Assembly (NCBI GenBank): GCA_030740295.1
Contig: JASLXP010000487.1
Coordinates: 1 to 11,298 of the forward strand
Direction of reading: 5' to 3'
Source of the DNA: Planctomycetota bacterium
GTDB lineage: Bacteria > Planctomycetota > PUPC01 > JACPCR01
DNA length: 11,298 bases
This document shows, one piece after another, positions 1 to 9,069 of the stretch. Below the pieces are notes generated by a model that did no database searches, had not been told where the DNA came from, and saw only the letters and a program-made list of their open reading frames with translations. Numbering within the stretch: position 1 is the stretch's first letter; the number at the start of each line of letters is the position of its first letter. Position numbers and translations under genes: made by a program.

Positions 1-1794
<1,794 letters not shown>

Positions 1795-1959
1795 GGATGC
1801 AAGAATCGGGAATAAGCCAAGGGGAACCTTACAGTGTAAACCCAAATCCGGGCTTTTCATTCACGTGGCCATCAAAGAATGTGAAAAGTCGTATCGGAAT
1901 TGTCGAATGAAAGATCGGTTTCCACATCCAATGCAGAATGCCGGTAAGTTCGCCCGGGC

Positions 1960-1988
1960 TTGTCTGGGAGCGGGCACAGTGCTATTAC
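1960..1988 (+). promoter_or_regulatory. possible sigma-70-type promoter of the protease gene
   Basis: A TTGTCT box (1960-1965) and a TATTAC box (1983-1988) are separated by 17 nt; each matches 4 of 6 consensus bases. Transcription would begin near 1995, giving a 5' leader of about 25 nt that contains the GGAG Shine-Dalgarno at 2010-2013. The rest of the 225-bp divergent region contains a short odd palindrome TTACAGTGTAA (1830-1840) and a spaced inverted repeat CTTTTCA / TGAAAAG (1853-1859 and 1882-1888) that could be operator sites. I see no convincing promoter for the kinase. This is pattern matching only, and sigma specificity in this organism is unknown. Confidence 0.3.
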
Positions 1989-2019
1989 ATCTGCCTCCTT
2001 TATTTCACCGGAGCCACCC

Positions 2020-4104
2020 ATGACCATTTCACATTTCTTTGTGTTGCTCTTCCCGTGGACGGTCTCCGCAGACCAGGCCCTGGAACAGCTCGTGTCAGAC
2101 TTTGAGAAGCATTCCGGAGCGGAGCTTGTCTTCAATCGTTCACAACTCCCCGCAGGCAGCTATCACGATGTAATGCCGGAAATGTCGAAAGAGCGGAAGA
2201 TCAAGGCCGCGAAGATTCTGAATAAGGAAGTGAGAAAATATCCGTCCAGATATTTCAAGAAGATCGGACTGAAAGCGATTGGATTTTTCGAAGCCTGCGT
2301 CAGCAAAAAGGGCGATGGTTTTCGACCATACAATCGCCTGCTCAAAGGCTACCGATACTACGGAATCTGGAACGGCAAAGATGCCCTCGCCGGCGCATAC
2401 TACACGGACGGGCAGCTTCCACTGACGTTTCACCACGAAGTGTTTCATCACATCGATGCCACCCGCCTGGGAACGACGAATTACGCAAGGAATTTCAAGA
2501 CCGACGATCCTCGATTCAAAGAAGCAGTCACCGGCAGGCGCCCCTACAAATCACCAGAGATCTCTGATGCCGACCTCCGTGCGCTCAAAGCCCGGCGTGA
2601 AGGCTATCTGCTGAGAAAAGCCGTAAGCGATTACGCGGCCAAACATCCGGGTGAGGACCAGGCCGAGACCGCACGGCACTTCATGACCACTCTGTCGGAC
2701 TCCCTCGTCCAGGTTGTGCAAAACCCGAGGCTTGAAGGCAGCCAGCGAATCCTCCACATCATGGGCGAAATGGAGCAGGCAATTGCTGACGGGCCGGACG
2801 CCGATTGGTTCGTCGATGTGGCTCTCGGTCGTGAACGGAAAAGAGAATCCTCCGTGCTCGAGCGAATGGCCGCGCTCAAGGCCCGGCAGGACAAAGCTGG
2901 CTTTCACAGGGATGCGCGAAAGCTGCTCGAAGAGGTCGAGAACAAAGCTGACGTCCAGCCCCAGCCCGAAGGCGCTGAAAAGATAGTGGCCGCCTCTGCT
3001 TCTCTCACCCATGAAATTCTGCGTCACAGAATCTCCCCTGTGCAGGATGAATCGCGTTTCAAGATCTGGGGCAGCGAAGATGAAGATGGTGTGAACTGGA
3101 CATTGAGAACGGACGTGCTCGAGTTCGCGACCGATGCCACGAGGCTCAAAAAAATAGCTAAAAGCGTCAAAGGTGCAGAACAAGAGCTGCTCTCGCGCAC
3201 GCACCTGAAGAACCTGCGATTGCTCGCGAAGTACTACGTATTCATCGATTCAAAATGGACCGTCACACCCGGCACGCAAAAGGTATTCGAGGCCGCGCGC
3301 GACAGCATGGCCCGGGCACTGCCCGTCCAGCAAGCTGCACTCTCAGGCGTCATCAAAGAGACCCGTTTAAAAGACCTGGCCACGCTCATCGAACCCAACG
3401 GCGATCCTCAAGCGTTCGAGAAGCGCGTGACTCTGATGCGGAAGTTTGTGAAGAAGCTGAAGAATCCGTACATCAGAAAAGTCGATGAAGAGATATCTGA
3501 TAAGGAGCTCCGCGCTGCGATTCGGGGCGTTCAGCCGGCCTGCGTGTCATTTTCGAATGCCAGCGGAGTCAACCTCTCTCCAGAAGGCTGGATTCTAACC
3601 GCCGCGCATGTGGCAGTAGATAAAGGGAAGAGACGTCAGATCACTTTTCCTGATGGTAGAGTCCACTGGGGCATCTGTACGGCTATCGATAAGAAACTCG
3701 ACCTGGCAATTTTCAAGCTGGTCCACTCGACGCCTCTTCCCTACGCGCCGATTTCCCCAGTCTCGCCAAAGAAAGATTCATGGGTGGCCTGCATCGGTCA
3801 GCCCGGCACAAAAACGCCCAAAGGAAAACCCACGGGCTACCAGCCATTCAACGTCTCCACCGGCCGTATCCGCGGCTTCCTCGGCAACCCGCTCGGGAGC
3901 CAGCGACTCGGCCGTGCCAAGCACGACGCGTGGACTTACTGGGGCCACTCCGGCAGCCCGCTCTTCAACAGCCGAGGCGAAATCGTGGCCATGCACAACA
4001 GTTGGGATCCCATGACCGCCATGCGGCACGCCGTCCCACACGAGGCAATCGTGCATTTCCTGAAGAAGGCGAAAGTGCGGTATTTCAGATCGCTGAAAGA
4101 TTGA
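2020..4104 (+). CDS. predicted exported two-domain protease: HEXXH metallopeptidase-like plus trypsin-like serine protease
   Basis: 694 residues. The ATG at 2020 is chosen over upstream TTG 1960 because GGAG lies 6 nt before it and it places a hydrophobic signal-like segment at the N-terminus (FFVLLFPWTVSA, possible cleavage near residue 17). The n-region lacks Lys/Arg, so export is likely but not certain. The N-terminal domain (about 25-230) has HEVFHHID (H139, E140, H143, D146) and a downstream GEDQAE (211-216) whose Glu could be the third zinc ligand, as in lethal-factor-like and related gluzincin metallopeptidases. Residues about 240-495 are charged, helical-looking and unassigned. The C-terminal domain (about 497-690) is trypsin/V8-like: TAAH (H530), KKLDLAIF (D561) and GHSGSP (S644). 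The serine protease call is firm; the metallopeptidase call is inferred from motif spacing. It is divergent from the kinase and convergent with the DUF192 lipoprotein, with a 9-bp gap. Confidence 0.85.
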   Translation: MTISHFFVLLFPWTVSADQALEQLVSDFEKHSGAELVFNRSQLPAGSYHDVMPEMSKERKIKAAKILNKEVRKYPSRYFKKIGLKAIGFFEACVSKKGDGFRPYNRLLKGYRYYGIWNGKDALAGAYYTDGQLPLTFHHEVFHHIDATRLGTTNYARNFKTDDPRFKEAVTGRRPYKSPEISDADLRALKARREGYLLRKAVSDYAAKHPGEDQAETARHFMTTLSDSLVQVVQNPRLEGSQRILHIMGEMEQAIADGPDADWFVDVALGRERKRESSVLERMAALKARQDKAGFHRDARKLLEEVENKADVQPQPEGAEKIVAASASLTHEILRHRISPVQDESRFKIWGSEDEDGVNWTLRTDVLEFATDATRLKKIAKSVKGAEQELLSRTHLKNLRLLAKYYVFIDSKWTVTPGTQKVFEAARDSMARALPVQQAALSGVIKETRLKDLATLIEPNGDPQAFEKRVTLMRKFVKKLKNPYIRKVDEEISDKELRAAIRGVQPACVSFSNASGVNLSPEGWILTAAHVAVDKGKRRQITFPDGRVHWGICTAIDKKLDLAIFKLVHSTPLPYAPISPVSPKKDSWVACIGQPGTKTPKGKPTGYQPFNVSTGRIRGFLGNPLGSQRLGRAKHDAWTYWGHSGSPLFNSRGEIVAMHNSWDPMTAMRHAVPHEAIVHFLKKAKVRYFRSLKD

Positions 4105-4113
4105 TCCGGCCGC

Positions 4114-4584
4114 TCACTTGAGCTTGACGTCGAGCTTTTCGCCGACCTTCACGCCGTTCGCCTCGAACCATCCTTTGTTCATCTCGAGAGCGTATCGGGC
4201 TTTCTTCTTCGAACGCGTGGGCAGATACTCTCTCGGCACCATCTGCTCGATCTGCAGGATTGTTCCGTCCGCCGAGATAAAAGCGATGTCCAGCGGAAAG
4301 CGGCAATTGTACATGTAGTAGCTCATCTTCTTGTCTTCGGGATACACGAACAGCATCCCGTGGTTCTGTTCCATGCTGTCTCGATACATCAGGCCCTTGG
4401 CCTTCTCGTCGACGGTACCCGCTATTTCGATGTCCACCTTCTTCCCGCCGATGGACATTTCGACCGCCTCGAGCTTCTGAGGCTTGCCGTCTTTTACGCT
4501 CTTGGGCTTTGCCTCTTTATCTGAACAGCCGGCTAGAGCGAGCAGGCTTGATATCAGGGACGTAAGGCACAGAATCGTCTTCAT
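4114..4584 (-). CDS. DUF192 family lipoprotein
   Basis: 156 residues. The N-terminus is a lipoprotein signal: MKT, a hydrophobic run, then the lipobox ALAGC with the lipidated Cys at residue 20. A short Lys-rich spacer follows. The DUF192 domain (about 42-155) is recognised by GLMYR (64-68), GMLFVYP (76-82), a segment with FPLDIAFI (96-103), DGTILQI (106-112), RYALEMNKG (130-138) and a VGEKL near the end. DUF192 proteins are small, often envelope-located and biochemically poorly defined. The start at 4584 gives a complete signal peptide; no strong Shine-Dalgarno is visible. It ends 9 bp from the convergent protease stop, leaving no room for a dedicated terminator, and begins 35 bp from the divergent glutaredoxin gene. 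Confidence 0.9.
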   Translation of the reverse strand: MKTILCLTSLISSLLALAGCSDKEAKPKSVKDGKPQKLEAVEMSIGGKKVDIEIAGTVDEKAKGLMYRDSMEQNHGMLFVYPEDKKMSYYMYNCRFPLDIAFISADGTILQIEQMVPREYLPTRSKKKARYALEMNKGWFEANGVKVGEKLDVKLK

Positions 4585-4619
4585 CGAAGTAAGCCCAATG
4601 GAATGGAGCAGGTCTGCGA

Positions 4620-4925
4620 ATGTTATTCTGGAGACGGCAGTTTCTGAAATCAGGCAAACGGGTTGGCGTAACGCTGTACAGTAAACCCGAATGTCATCTG
4701 TGTGATGTTGCGAAAGATGTGCTGGAGTCCAGGCAGGCTTACGTGCCGATGGACGTCAAGGAAATCGATATCAGGGATTCAGAAGAATTGATGGAAGGTT
4801 ACGGCACGGAAATCCCCGTTGTGTTTGTCGGCAATCAGAAATGCTTTCGGCATCGCATACATCCGAAGGGCCTGGAAAGAAGATTAAAGGAGGAAGCGAT
4901 GCGGATGTTGGAAGAGGAAGAATGA
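4620..4925 (+). CDS. glutaredoxin-like thiol-redox protein (DUF836-type)
   Basis: 101 residues. A small thioredoxin-fold protein: the first strand VTLYSKPECHLC (17-28) carries the CHLC redox motif (C25, C28), a helix follows, and EIPVVFVGN (64-72) supplies the cis-proline (P66) loop. This layout matches DUF836/glutaredoxin-like proteins, which are probably cytoplasmic dithiol reductants. There is no signal peptide. The start at 4620 has AGG at 4610-4612, 7 nt upstream. The C-terminus is rich in Glu and Lys. The neighbour upstream is the divergent DUF192 lipoprotein, so both promoters must overlap within or beside the 35-bp gap. It converges with zwf, with a 19-bp gap. Its physiological partner is not evident. 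Confidence 0.88.
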   Translation: MLFWRRQFLKSGKRVGVTLYSKPECHLCDVAKDVLESRQAYVPMDVKEIDIRDSEELMEGYGTEIPVVFVGNQKCFRHRIHPKGLERRLKEEAMRMLEEEE

Positions 4926-4944
4926 GACGCCAAACGCAGCGTCC

Positions 4945-6483
4945 CTACAACCGCCGCCAGCGCCGGCCATCGCGAAACAGTAATTCGTCTGCGGTGGTCG
5001 GGCCCCATGAGCCGGCCATGTAATTGGGGAAATCGTTTATCGGTTGGTTAGCCCAGCCTTCGAGAATGGGTGTGATGAATGACCAGGCGGCTTCGACTTC
5101 ATCGCGGCGCATGAAAAGCGTGGCGTCGCCGAGCATCACATCGAGCAGGAGTCGTTCATAGGCTTCCGGAGTGCCCGCGGGATATACAGAGGAATAGCCG
5201 AAGTCCAACGTGACCGGGCGCACGTCCACCTGGGGTCCAGGCACCTTTGAGCCGATCTCGAGCGCGATGCCTTCGTTGGGTTGGATCCGGATGGAGAGTA
5301 CGTTCGGCGCGACCGGCTGCGCGGGATTGGCGTTGAACAGAATCGGCGGCACACCTCGGAAGAATATAGAGATCTCGGCACACTGTTTCGACAGGCGTTT
5401 TCCCGTACGCAGGTAGAAGGGGACGCCCGACCAGCGCCAATTATCGATGTAGCACTTGAGCGCCACGAGCGTTTCGGTCTGGGATTGCTCGGATACCTTT
5501 TTCGCGTCCCGGTAACCGATGACGGCCGAGCCGTTGACGAGCCCTGCGCTGTATTGGCCTCTGACGGCGTACAAATTGACCTCCTCTCTGGCGATGGGGC
5601 GCAGGGCCTCGAGTACCTGGCGTTTTTCATCTCGGATCGCGTCTGCGCCAAGATTGTGCGGCGGCTCCATTGCTGTGAGACAAAGAAGCTGGAGCAGGTG
5701 ATTCTGAACCATGTCGCGCAGGGCCCCAATGTCTTCGTAGTATCCACCGCGCAGGTCGAGCCCTCCGGTTTCGGAGACGGTGATCTGGACGTGATCGATG
5801 TGATTGTGATTCCAGAGCGGCTCGAAGATGCCGTTGGCGAAACGCATGACCAGAATGTTCTGCACCGTCTCCTTGCCGAGATAGTGATCGATGCGGTAGG
5901 TCTGGGATTCGTCGAAGCTTGCGGCAAGCGAGCGATTCAGCCGGCTGGCTGATTCGAAGTCGCGCCCAATCGGCTTTTCAACGACCAGTCTCGACCAGTG
6001 TTCGCCAGCGTCGCTATCTTCGGCGAGCCCGGTTTCCTTGAGACAGTTGCCGATGTCGCTATACGCACTGGGCGGTGTCGAGAGGTAGTAGAGCCAGTTC
6101 TTTCCCTTGTTGAAAGTGTTGTGGAGCTCGTTCTGAAGTTTCTGAAGTGTGCGGAACGAATCGGGCTGATCGTAATTCCCGCGATGGTAGTGAAGGCGGG
6201 ATGCGAATTCGTTCCACTTGCCTTCATCGATGGGGCGCCGGGAATACTTTGTAATCGCCTGGAGAGCGAGATCTCGGAACGCATCGTCGGCCATTTCGCT
6301 GCGTGCGAAGCCGATGAGGGTGAAGTGTTCGGGGAGAATGTCGTCGACGAACAGATTGTAGAACGCGGGCAGCAGCTTCCGTTTTGTCAGGTCGCCGCTT
6401 GCTCCGAAGATGACGACCCCGCAATCATCTGGAGAGCGGGCATCCGCAGTCTGCAGGTTGGTGTTGGAACGGGTGTCCGGCAT
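4945..6483 (-). CDS. zwf: glucose-6-phosphate 1-dehydrogenase
   Basis: 512 residues, a normal length for the family. It oxidises glucose 6-phosphate to 6-phosphogluconolactone with NADP (or NAD), the first step of the oxidative pentose phosphate pathway, in the cytoplasm. Visible motifs are the dinucleotide loop GASGDLTKRK (27-36), EKPIG (169-173), the substrate-binding RIDHYLGK (197-204), and the catalytic His in MVQNHLLQ (H262). The ATG at 6483 is preferred over an upstream in-frame start because it lies just before the Rossmann fold and 4 nt after the stop of the HEAT-repeat gene; the longer reading would overlap that gene by about 115 bp. A weak GAG lies about 9 nt upstream, so translation may be coupled to the upstream gene. 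No 6-phosphogluconolactonase or 6-phosphogluconate dehydrogenase is in the window. Confidence 0.97.
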   Translation of the reverse strand: MPDTRSNTNLQTADARSPDDCGVVIFGASGDLTKRKLLPAFYNLFVDDILPEHFTLIGFARSEMADDAFRDLALQAITKYSRRPIDEGKWNEFASRLHYHRGNYDQPDSFRTLQKLQNELHNTFNKGKNWLYYLSTPPSAYSDIGNCLKETGLAEDSDAGEHWSRLVVEKPIGRDFESASRLNRSLAASFDESQTYRIDHYLGKETVQNILVMRFANGIFEPLWNHNHIDHVQITVSETGGLDLRGGYYEDIGALRDMVQNHLLQLLCLTAMEPPHNLGADAIRDEKRQVLEALRPIAREEVNLYAVRGQYSAGLVNGSAVIGYRDAKKVSEQSQTETLVALKCYIDNWRWSGVPFYLRTGKRLSKQCAEISIFFRGVPPILFNANPAQPVAPNVLSIRIQPNEGIALEIGSKVPGPQVDVRPVTLDFGYSSVYPAGTPEAYERLLLDVMLGDATLFMRRDEVEAAWSFITPILEGWANQPINDFPNYMAGSWGPTTADELLFRDGRRWRRL

Positions 6484-6487
6484 CGAT

Positions 6488-7741
6488 TCAGTCTCGAAAC
6501 AGCTTGATCGTATCCGCCTGTTGTTTTGCTTCCGGCCAGGGAAGAAGCCTGAGGATGGAGCGGACCCACAATCCCATGACTTGATCCCAGTTTGGATTGT
6601 CATCCACTTTCTTCTTGAATTCGTCCATCATCAAACCGACGGATTTCACACCGACCCCGTGCAGTTCTCTGGCCATCTGCATGAAGCCTTCCTCCGTGTT
6701 GAAGAACTCCCGGCCCGGGTGGCGTTCATAGACCGACGGGCTGGTGAAACGGTCGAACAGCTTTGCGAACAGCTCACGCCATTCCTCTTCCGTGCGTTTC
6801 AATGTGGAAGGCTCGAAGTCTTCAGGTCTGCCCTTTTTCAACCAGGTATCCCAAGTCTTGTATTCCTCATTGTAGAGGGGACCCCAGTCCATCCCTGATA
6901 TCTCGCTGAGTGCGTGCCCGGCCGCGTGTCTCACAAAATAAAAGCGGCCCATGAAGGGTCTGGGATTCGGCCCGGGCTCTTTTGGGAGATCTTTTTCCGG
7001 TGTGGTGAACGCGTCGTCTTTGAGAGCTTCAATCAGGGCCCGGATGGCCTTGTCATTCTTGAATTTTGCCAGTGCGAAGGCCGCATAGCGTTTCTCACGC
7101 TGCCACTCTTTTTCTTTGGCGTGGAGAATCTCGATGATGTAATCCAGACCGCCAGGGTCGCCGATTGTTGCCAGGGCCTCGGCTATGCGGCCGCGGTGAT
7201 ATGGGTCTTTCGGGCGGTGTTTGATGATGTGGGGAACGGCCTCCCTGCCCGCGAAAACCAGCTCCTGGGTAAAATGCCGAGTGGTTTCGACGATCAACCA
7301 CGGCGGCTTCTCGATGTATTGAATAAGCCTGTTCACGCGCGCTTCCATGGGGAGTTTCAGCAGTGGGACGACAAGTTTCTGAATCCTCAGACGCAGCACC
7401 AGTGTCCGCGCGGCAAAGCGGTTCATGTACAACTTTTCCTCGTCCTCTCCTTCATTTCTGGTAATAAAGTAAGGATCGCGGTATTGGATTTTGACTGCCT
7501 TCAAGTAAAGCTCGTCGAGGTCCTTCATCGAATACTTCGGCAGTGGGGGCCCTACACCCGTGTAGACCAGCAGACGATACAGTTCGTCATCTTTCAGCGT
7601 GTTGAGTTTCTCGAGCAGTTCCTCCGCCTTCATCGGTTTGAAGTCAATGTCCCAGCCATTTGGGAGAAGGACTTGTTCGGCGTGCGGCCCGCACGTGGAG
7701 AAACAGGCGGCCAACAGGAATTGGGAGAAAAGAACACTCAC
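6488..7741 (-). CDS. predicted exported HEAT-repeat protein
   Basis: 417 residues from a GTG start at 7741. The N-terminus is hydrophobic (SVLFSQFLLAACFST) and contains LAAC at 10-13, which could be a lipobox, but the n-region has no Lys/Arg; either a lipoprotein or a cleaved secreted protein is possible. Helical repeats of HEAT type are visible at about 160-245 (for example AVPHIIKH, RIAEALATIGDPGGLDYIIEI, RYAAFALAKFKNDKAIRALIEAL) and a partial unit at about 268-283 (VRHAAGHALSEISG). The C-terminal third is charged and unassigned. HEAT arrays bind other proteins; no enzyme motif is seen. The frame is open further upstream but has no ATG, GTG or TTG before 7741, and there is no clear Shine-Dalgarno, so the start is uncertain. 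zwf follows after 4 nt, implying co-transcription. Confidence 0.85.
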   Translation of the reverse strand: MSVLFSQFLLAACFSTCGPHAEQVLLPNGWDIDFKPMKAEELLEKLNTLKDDELYRLLVYTGVGPPLPKYSMKDLDELYLKAVKIQYRDPYFITRNEGEDEEKLYMNRFAARTLVLRLRIQKLVVPLLKLPMEARVNRLIQYIEKPPWLIVETTRHFTQELVFAGREAVPHIIKHRPKDPYHRGRIAEALATIGDPGGLDYIIEILHAKEKEWQREKRYAAFALAKFKNDKAIRALIEALKDDAFTTPEKDLPKEPGPNPRPFMGRFYFVRHAAGHALSEISGMDWGPLYNEEYKTWDTWLKKGRPEDFEPSTLKRTEEEWRELFAKLFDRFTSPSVYERHPGREFFNTEEGFMQMARELHGVGVKSVGLMMDEFKKKVDDNPNWDQVMGLWVRSILRLLPWPEAKQQADTIKLFRD

Positions 7742-7995
7742 GAGGTCGAAATCGTTAAGGCAAGATTCTGAATCGGAGCGAAACTTTACGACTTTTTGGG
7801 GACCTCGCCGTCGGTTGTGGGGTGCGCCGCAGCCGTGGCCTCCAGGCCGGGGACGGTTTGCTTGGCGAGCCCTGGGAACACAAGACGCCGCTCAGGAGCA
7901 GCGCCACGATGGGCTTTTGTCACTTGCATCTCAACCTCACGAATGGGATGGTCCGGGCCGCGGTGATTGAGATCCACGAATACGAGGTCATTTGG
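7742..7995. other. divergent intergenic region between the HEAT-repeat and 2-hydroxyacid dehydrogenase genes
   Basis: 254 bp with no confidently assigned gene. It must hold the promoters for both divergent units, but I see no strong -35/-10 pair. A small hairpin GGCCTCCAGGCC lies in this stretch near 7838. On the minus strand a 47-codon frame (ATG at 7929 to TAA at 7786) has GAGG 5 nt before its ATG and would lie 44 nt upstream of the HEAT-repeat gene; it has no recognised family and no codon or homology support here. The plus-strand frame of the dehydrogenase is also open through this region but looks non-coding. Confidence 0.5.
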
Positions 7996-8970
7996 ATGAA
8001 AGTAGCAGTTCTCGCACAGCCCCTTAAGACGGGCACATGGCGATCGCTTGAGATGCTCAAAGATGCCGGAATTGAATACCACTTTATCGAAAACGATTTG
8101 GGCTCTGAAGATGATGTCATAGGGATTGTCAACGATGCAGATGCCACCATCGCGGGTTCAGAGCCTTACACCCCAAAGGTAATTGAGGCGTGCAGCAACC
8201 TGAAGGTCGTGGCACGGAGCGGGGTGGGCTATGATGCGGTGGATGTGGATGCCTGCAGCAACGCGGGAGTCCTGGTAACAATCACGCCGGGGGTGAATCA
8301 GGATTCTGTTGCGGATCTCACCTTTTCATTCCTGATGGCGTTCCTGCGGAATATCGTGGATGACACCGCAGACCTCCGAGCCGGCAAATGGGCACGTCCT
8401 ATCTACAAAAGCGCGAGGGAATCCGTCCTTGGCGTCGTCGGGCTGGGCCGTATTGGCCAGGCGGTCGTTAAACGTGCCCTCCCGTTTGGTTTCAAGATTC
8501 TTGTTGCAGAGACCTGCCCGGACGCGGATTTCGTCGCAGAGCACGACGTGGAGATCGTCGGGCTGGACGAGCTTCTGGAACGTTCTGATTACGTCACGCT
8601 CCACGTGCCGCTGCTGCCCCAAACACAGAATCTGATCAACTCGAAAACGATAGGCCTTATGAAAGAGGGCGCCTGCCTGATCAATACCGCGCGGGGCGGT
8701 TTGACGGAAGAGGCGGCCCTGGTTGACGGTCTTGAGTCCGGCAAGCTGCGCGGGGCCGGGCTTGATGTGTTCCCGGTCGAGCCGCCCACGGGCTCTCCGC
8801 TTCTGAAGTTGCCGAATGTGCTCGCCACTCCCCATCTTGCCGGGCTCGATCATGAGTCGGCTGAAGGCATGTCCAGCATGGCCGCTTCGAGCATTATTGA
8901 AATTCTGAATGGCCGGCTGCCCGAAACCGGTGTCATCAATCCTGAGGTCTGGGAACGGCGAAGAGTCTGA
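7996..8970 (+). CDS. D-isomer-specific 2-hydroxyacid dehydrogenase (phosphoglycerate dehydrogenase-like)
   Basis: 324 residues. An NAD-dependent dehydrogenase interconverting a 2-hydroxyacid and a 2-oxoacid; a 3-phosphoglycerate or hydroxypyruvate/glyoxylate-type substrate is likely, but sequence alone does not decide. Motifs: ARSGVGYDAVDVDA (73-86) in the substrate domain, the Rossmann loop GVVGLGRIG (146-154) followed by an acidic residue (E172) expected for NAD preference, LHVPLLPQTQNLI (202-214), the catalytic Arg in NTARGG (R233), Glu in FPVEPP (E262) and His in ATPHLAG (H280). It is the short form and lacks the C-terminal ACT regulatory domain of long SerA enzymes. The ATG at 7996 is chosen because the fold begins there (MKVAVLAQ) and GAGG lies 8 nt upstream; a longer open frame back to 7822 is not protein-like. 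Divergent from the HEAT-repeat gene. Confidence 0.93.
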   Translation: MKVAVLAQPLKTGTWRSLEMLKDAGIEYHFIENDLGSEDDVIGIVNDADATIAGSEPYTPKVIEACSNLKVVARSGVGYDAVDVDACSNAGVLVTITPGVNQDSVADLTFSFLMAFLRNIVDDTADLRAGKWARPIYKSARESVLGVVGLGRIGQAVVKRALPFGFKILVAETCPDADFVAEHDVEIVGLDELLERSDYVTLHVPLLPQTQNLINSKTIGLMKEGACLINTARGGLTEEAALVDGLESGKLRGAGLDVFPVEPPTGSPLLKLPNVLATPHLAGLDHESAEGMSSMAASSIIEILNGRLPETGVINPEVWERRRV

Positions 8971-8987
8971 ATTCTGAGCCTTTCGCC

Positions 8988-9015
8988 TTGTCTGCAATCA
9001 AGTGGTGAATACACT
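8988..9015 (+). promoter_or_regulatory. possible promoter of the acidic-tail TPR gene
   Basis: TTGTCT (8988-8993) and TACACT (9010-9015) with a 16-nt spacer, each matching 4 of 6 sigma-70 consensus bases. Transcription would start near 9022. The left arm of the 11-bp inverted repeat (9001-9011) falls in the spacer and reaches into the -10 box, so a protein bound there would be expected to affect this promoter. Pattern match only. Confidence 0.3.
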
Positions 9016-9057
9016 TCGCGAAATAGTGCGAAGTTGCTCCTGCATTTATTCACCACT
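9001..9057. repeat. nested inverted repeat upstream of the TPR gene
   Basis: A perfect 11-bp inverted repeat, AGTGGTGAATA (9001-9011) and TATTCACCACT (9047-9057), encloses a second perfect 7-bp inverted repeat, ACTTCGC (9013-9019) and GCGAAGT (9028-9034), with an 8-nt loop. The palindrome TTCGCGAA (9015-9022) lies in the centre. The outer right arm ends directly before the GGGG Shine-Dalgarno of the next gene. It could be a transcription-factor operator, an RNA hairpin that masks the ribosome binding site, or a small REP/MITE-like element; no T-run follows, so it is not a standard terminator. No second copy was seen in this window. Confidence 0.75.
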
Positions 9058-9069
9058 GGGGAACGTCTG

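Noticed and set aside
1960..2019. Upstream TTG start for the protease gene
   Set aside because: It lacks a good ribosome binding site and puts 20 unhelpful residues before a signal-like segment; the ATG at 2020 has GGAG at proper spacing.
3010..3027. Second HE...H motif (HEILRH, residues 331-336) in the protease
   Set aside because: The spacing is HExxxH rather than HEXXH and there is no associated downstream ligand motif, so it is probably chance.
2551..3204. Long minus-strand open frame of 217 codons inside the protease gene
   Set aside because: It is antisense to a well-supported gene and has no recognisable protein features.
5281..5952. Plus-strand open frame of 223 codons across zwf
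   Set aside because: Shadow of the highly conserved zwf coding strand.
6484..6603. N-terminal extension of glucose-6-phosphate dehydrogenase
   Set aside because: The extra residues overlap the HEAT-repeat gene and are not part of the enzyme fold; the ATG at 6483 is well placed.
7822..7995. Plus-strand extension of the 2-hydroxyacid dehydrogenase
   Set aside because: The encoded sequence is not family-like and the enzyme fold begins at 7996, which has its own GAGG.
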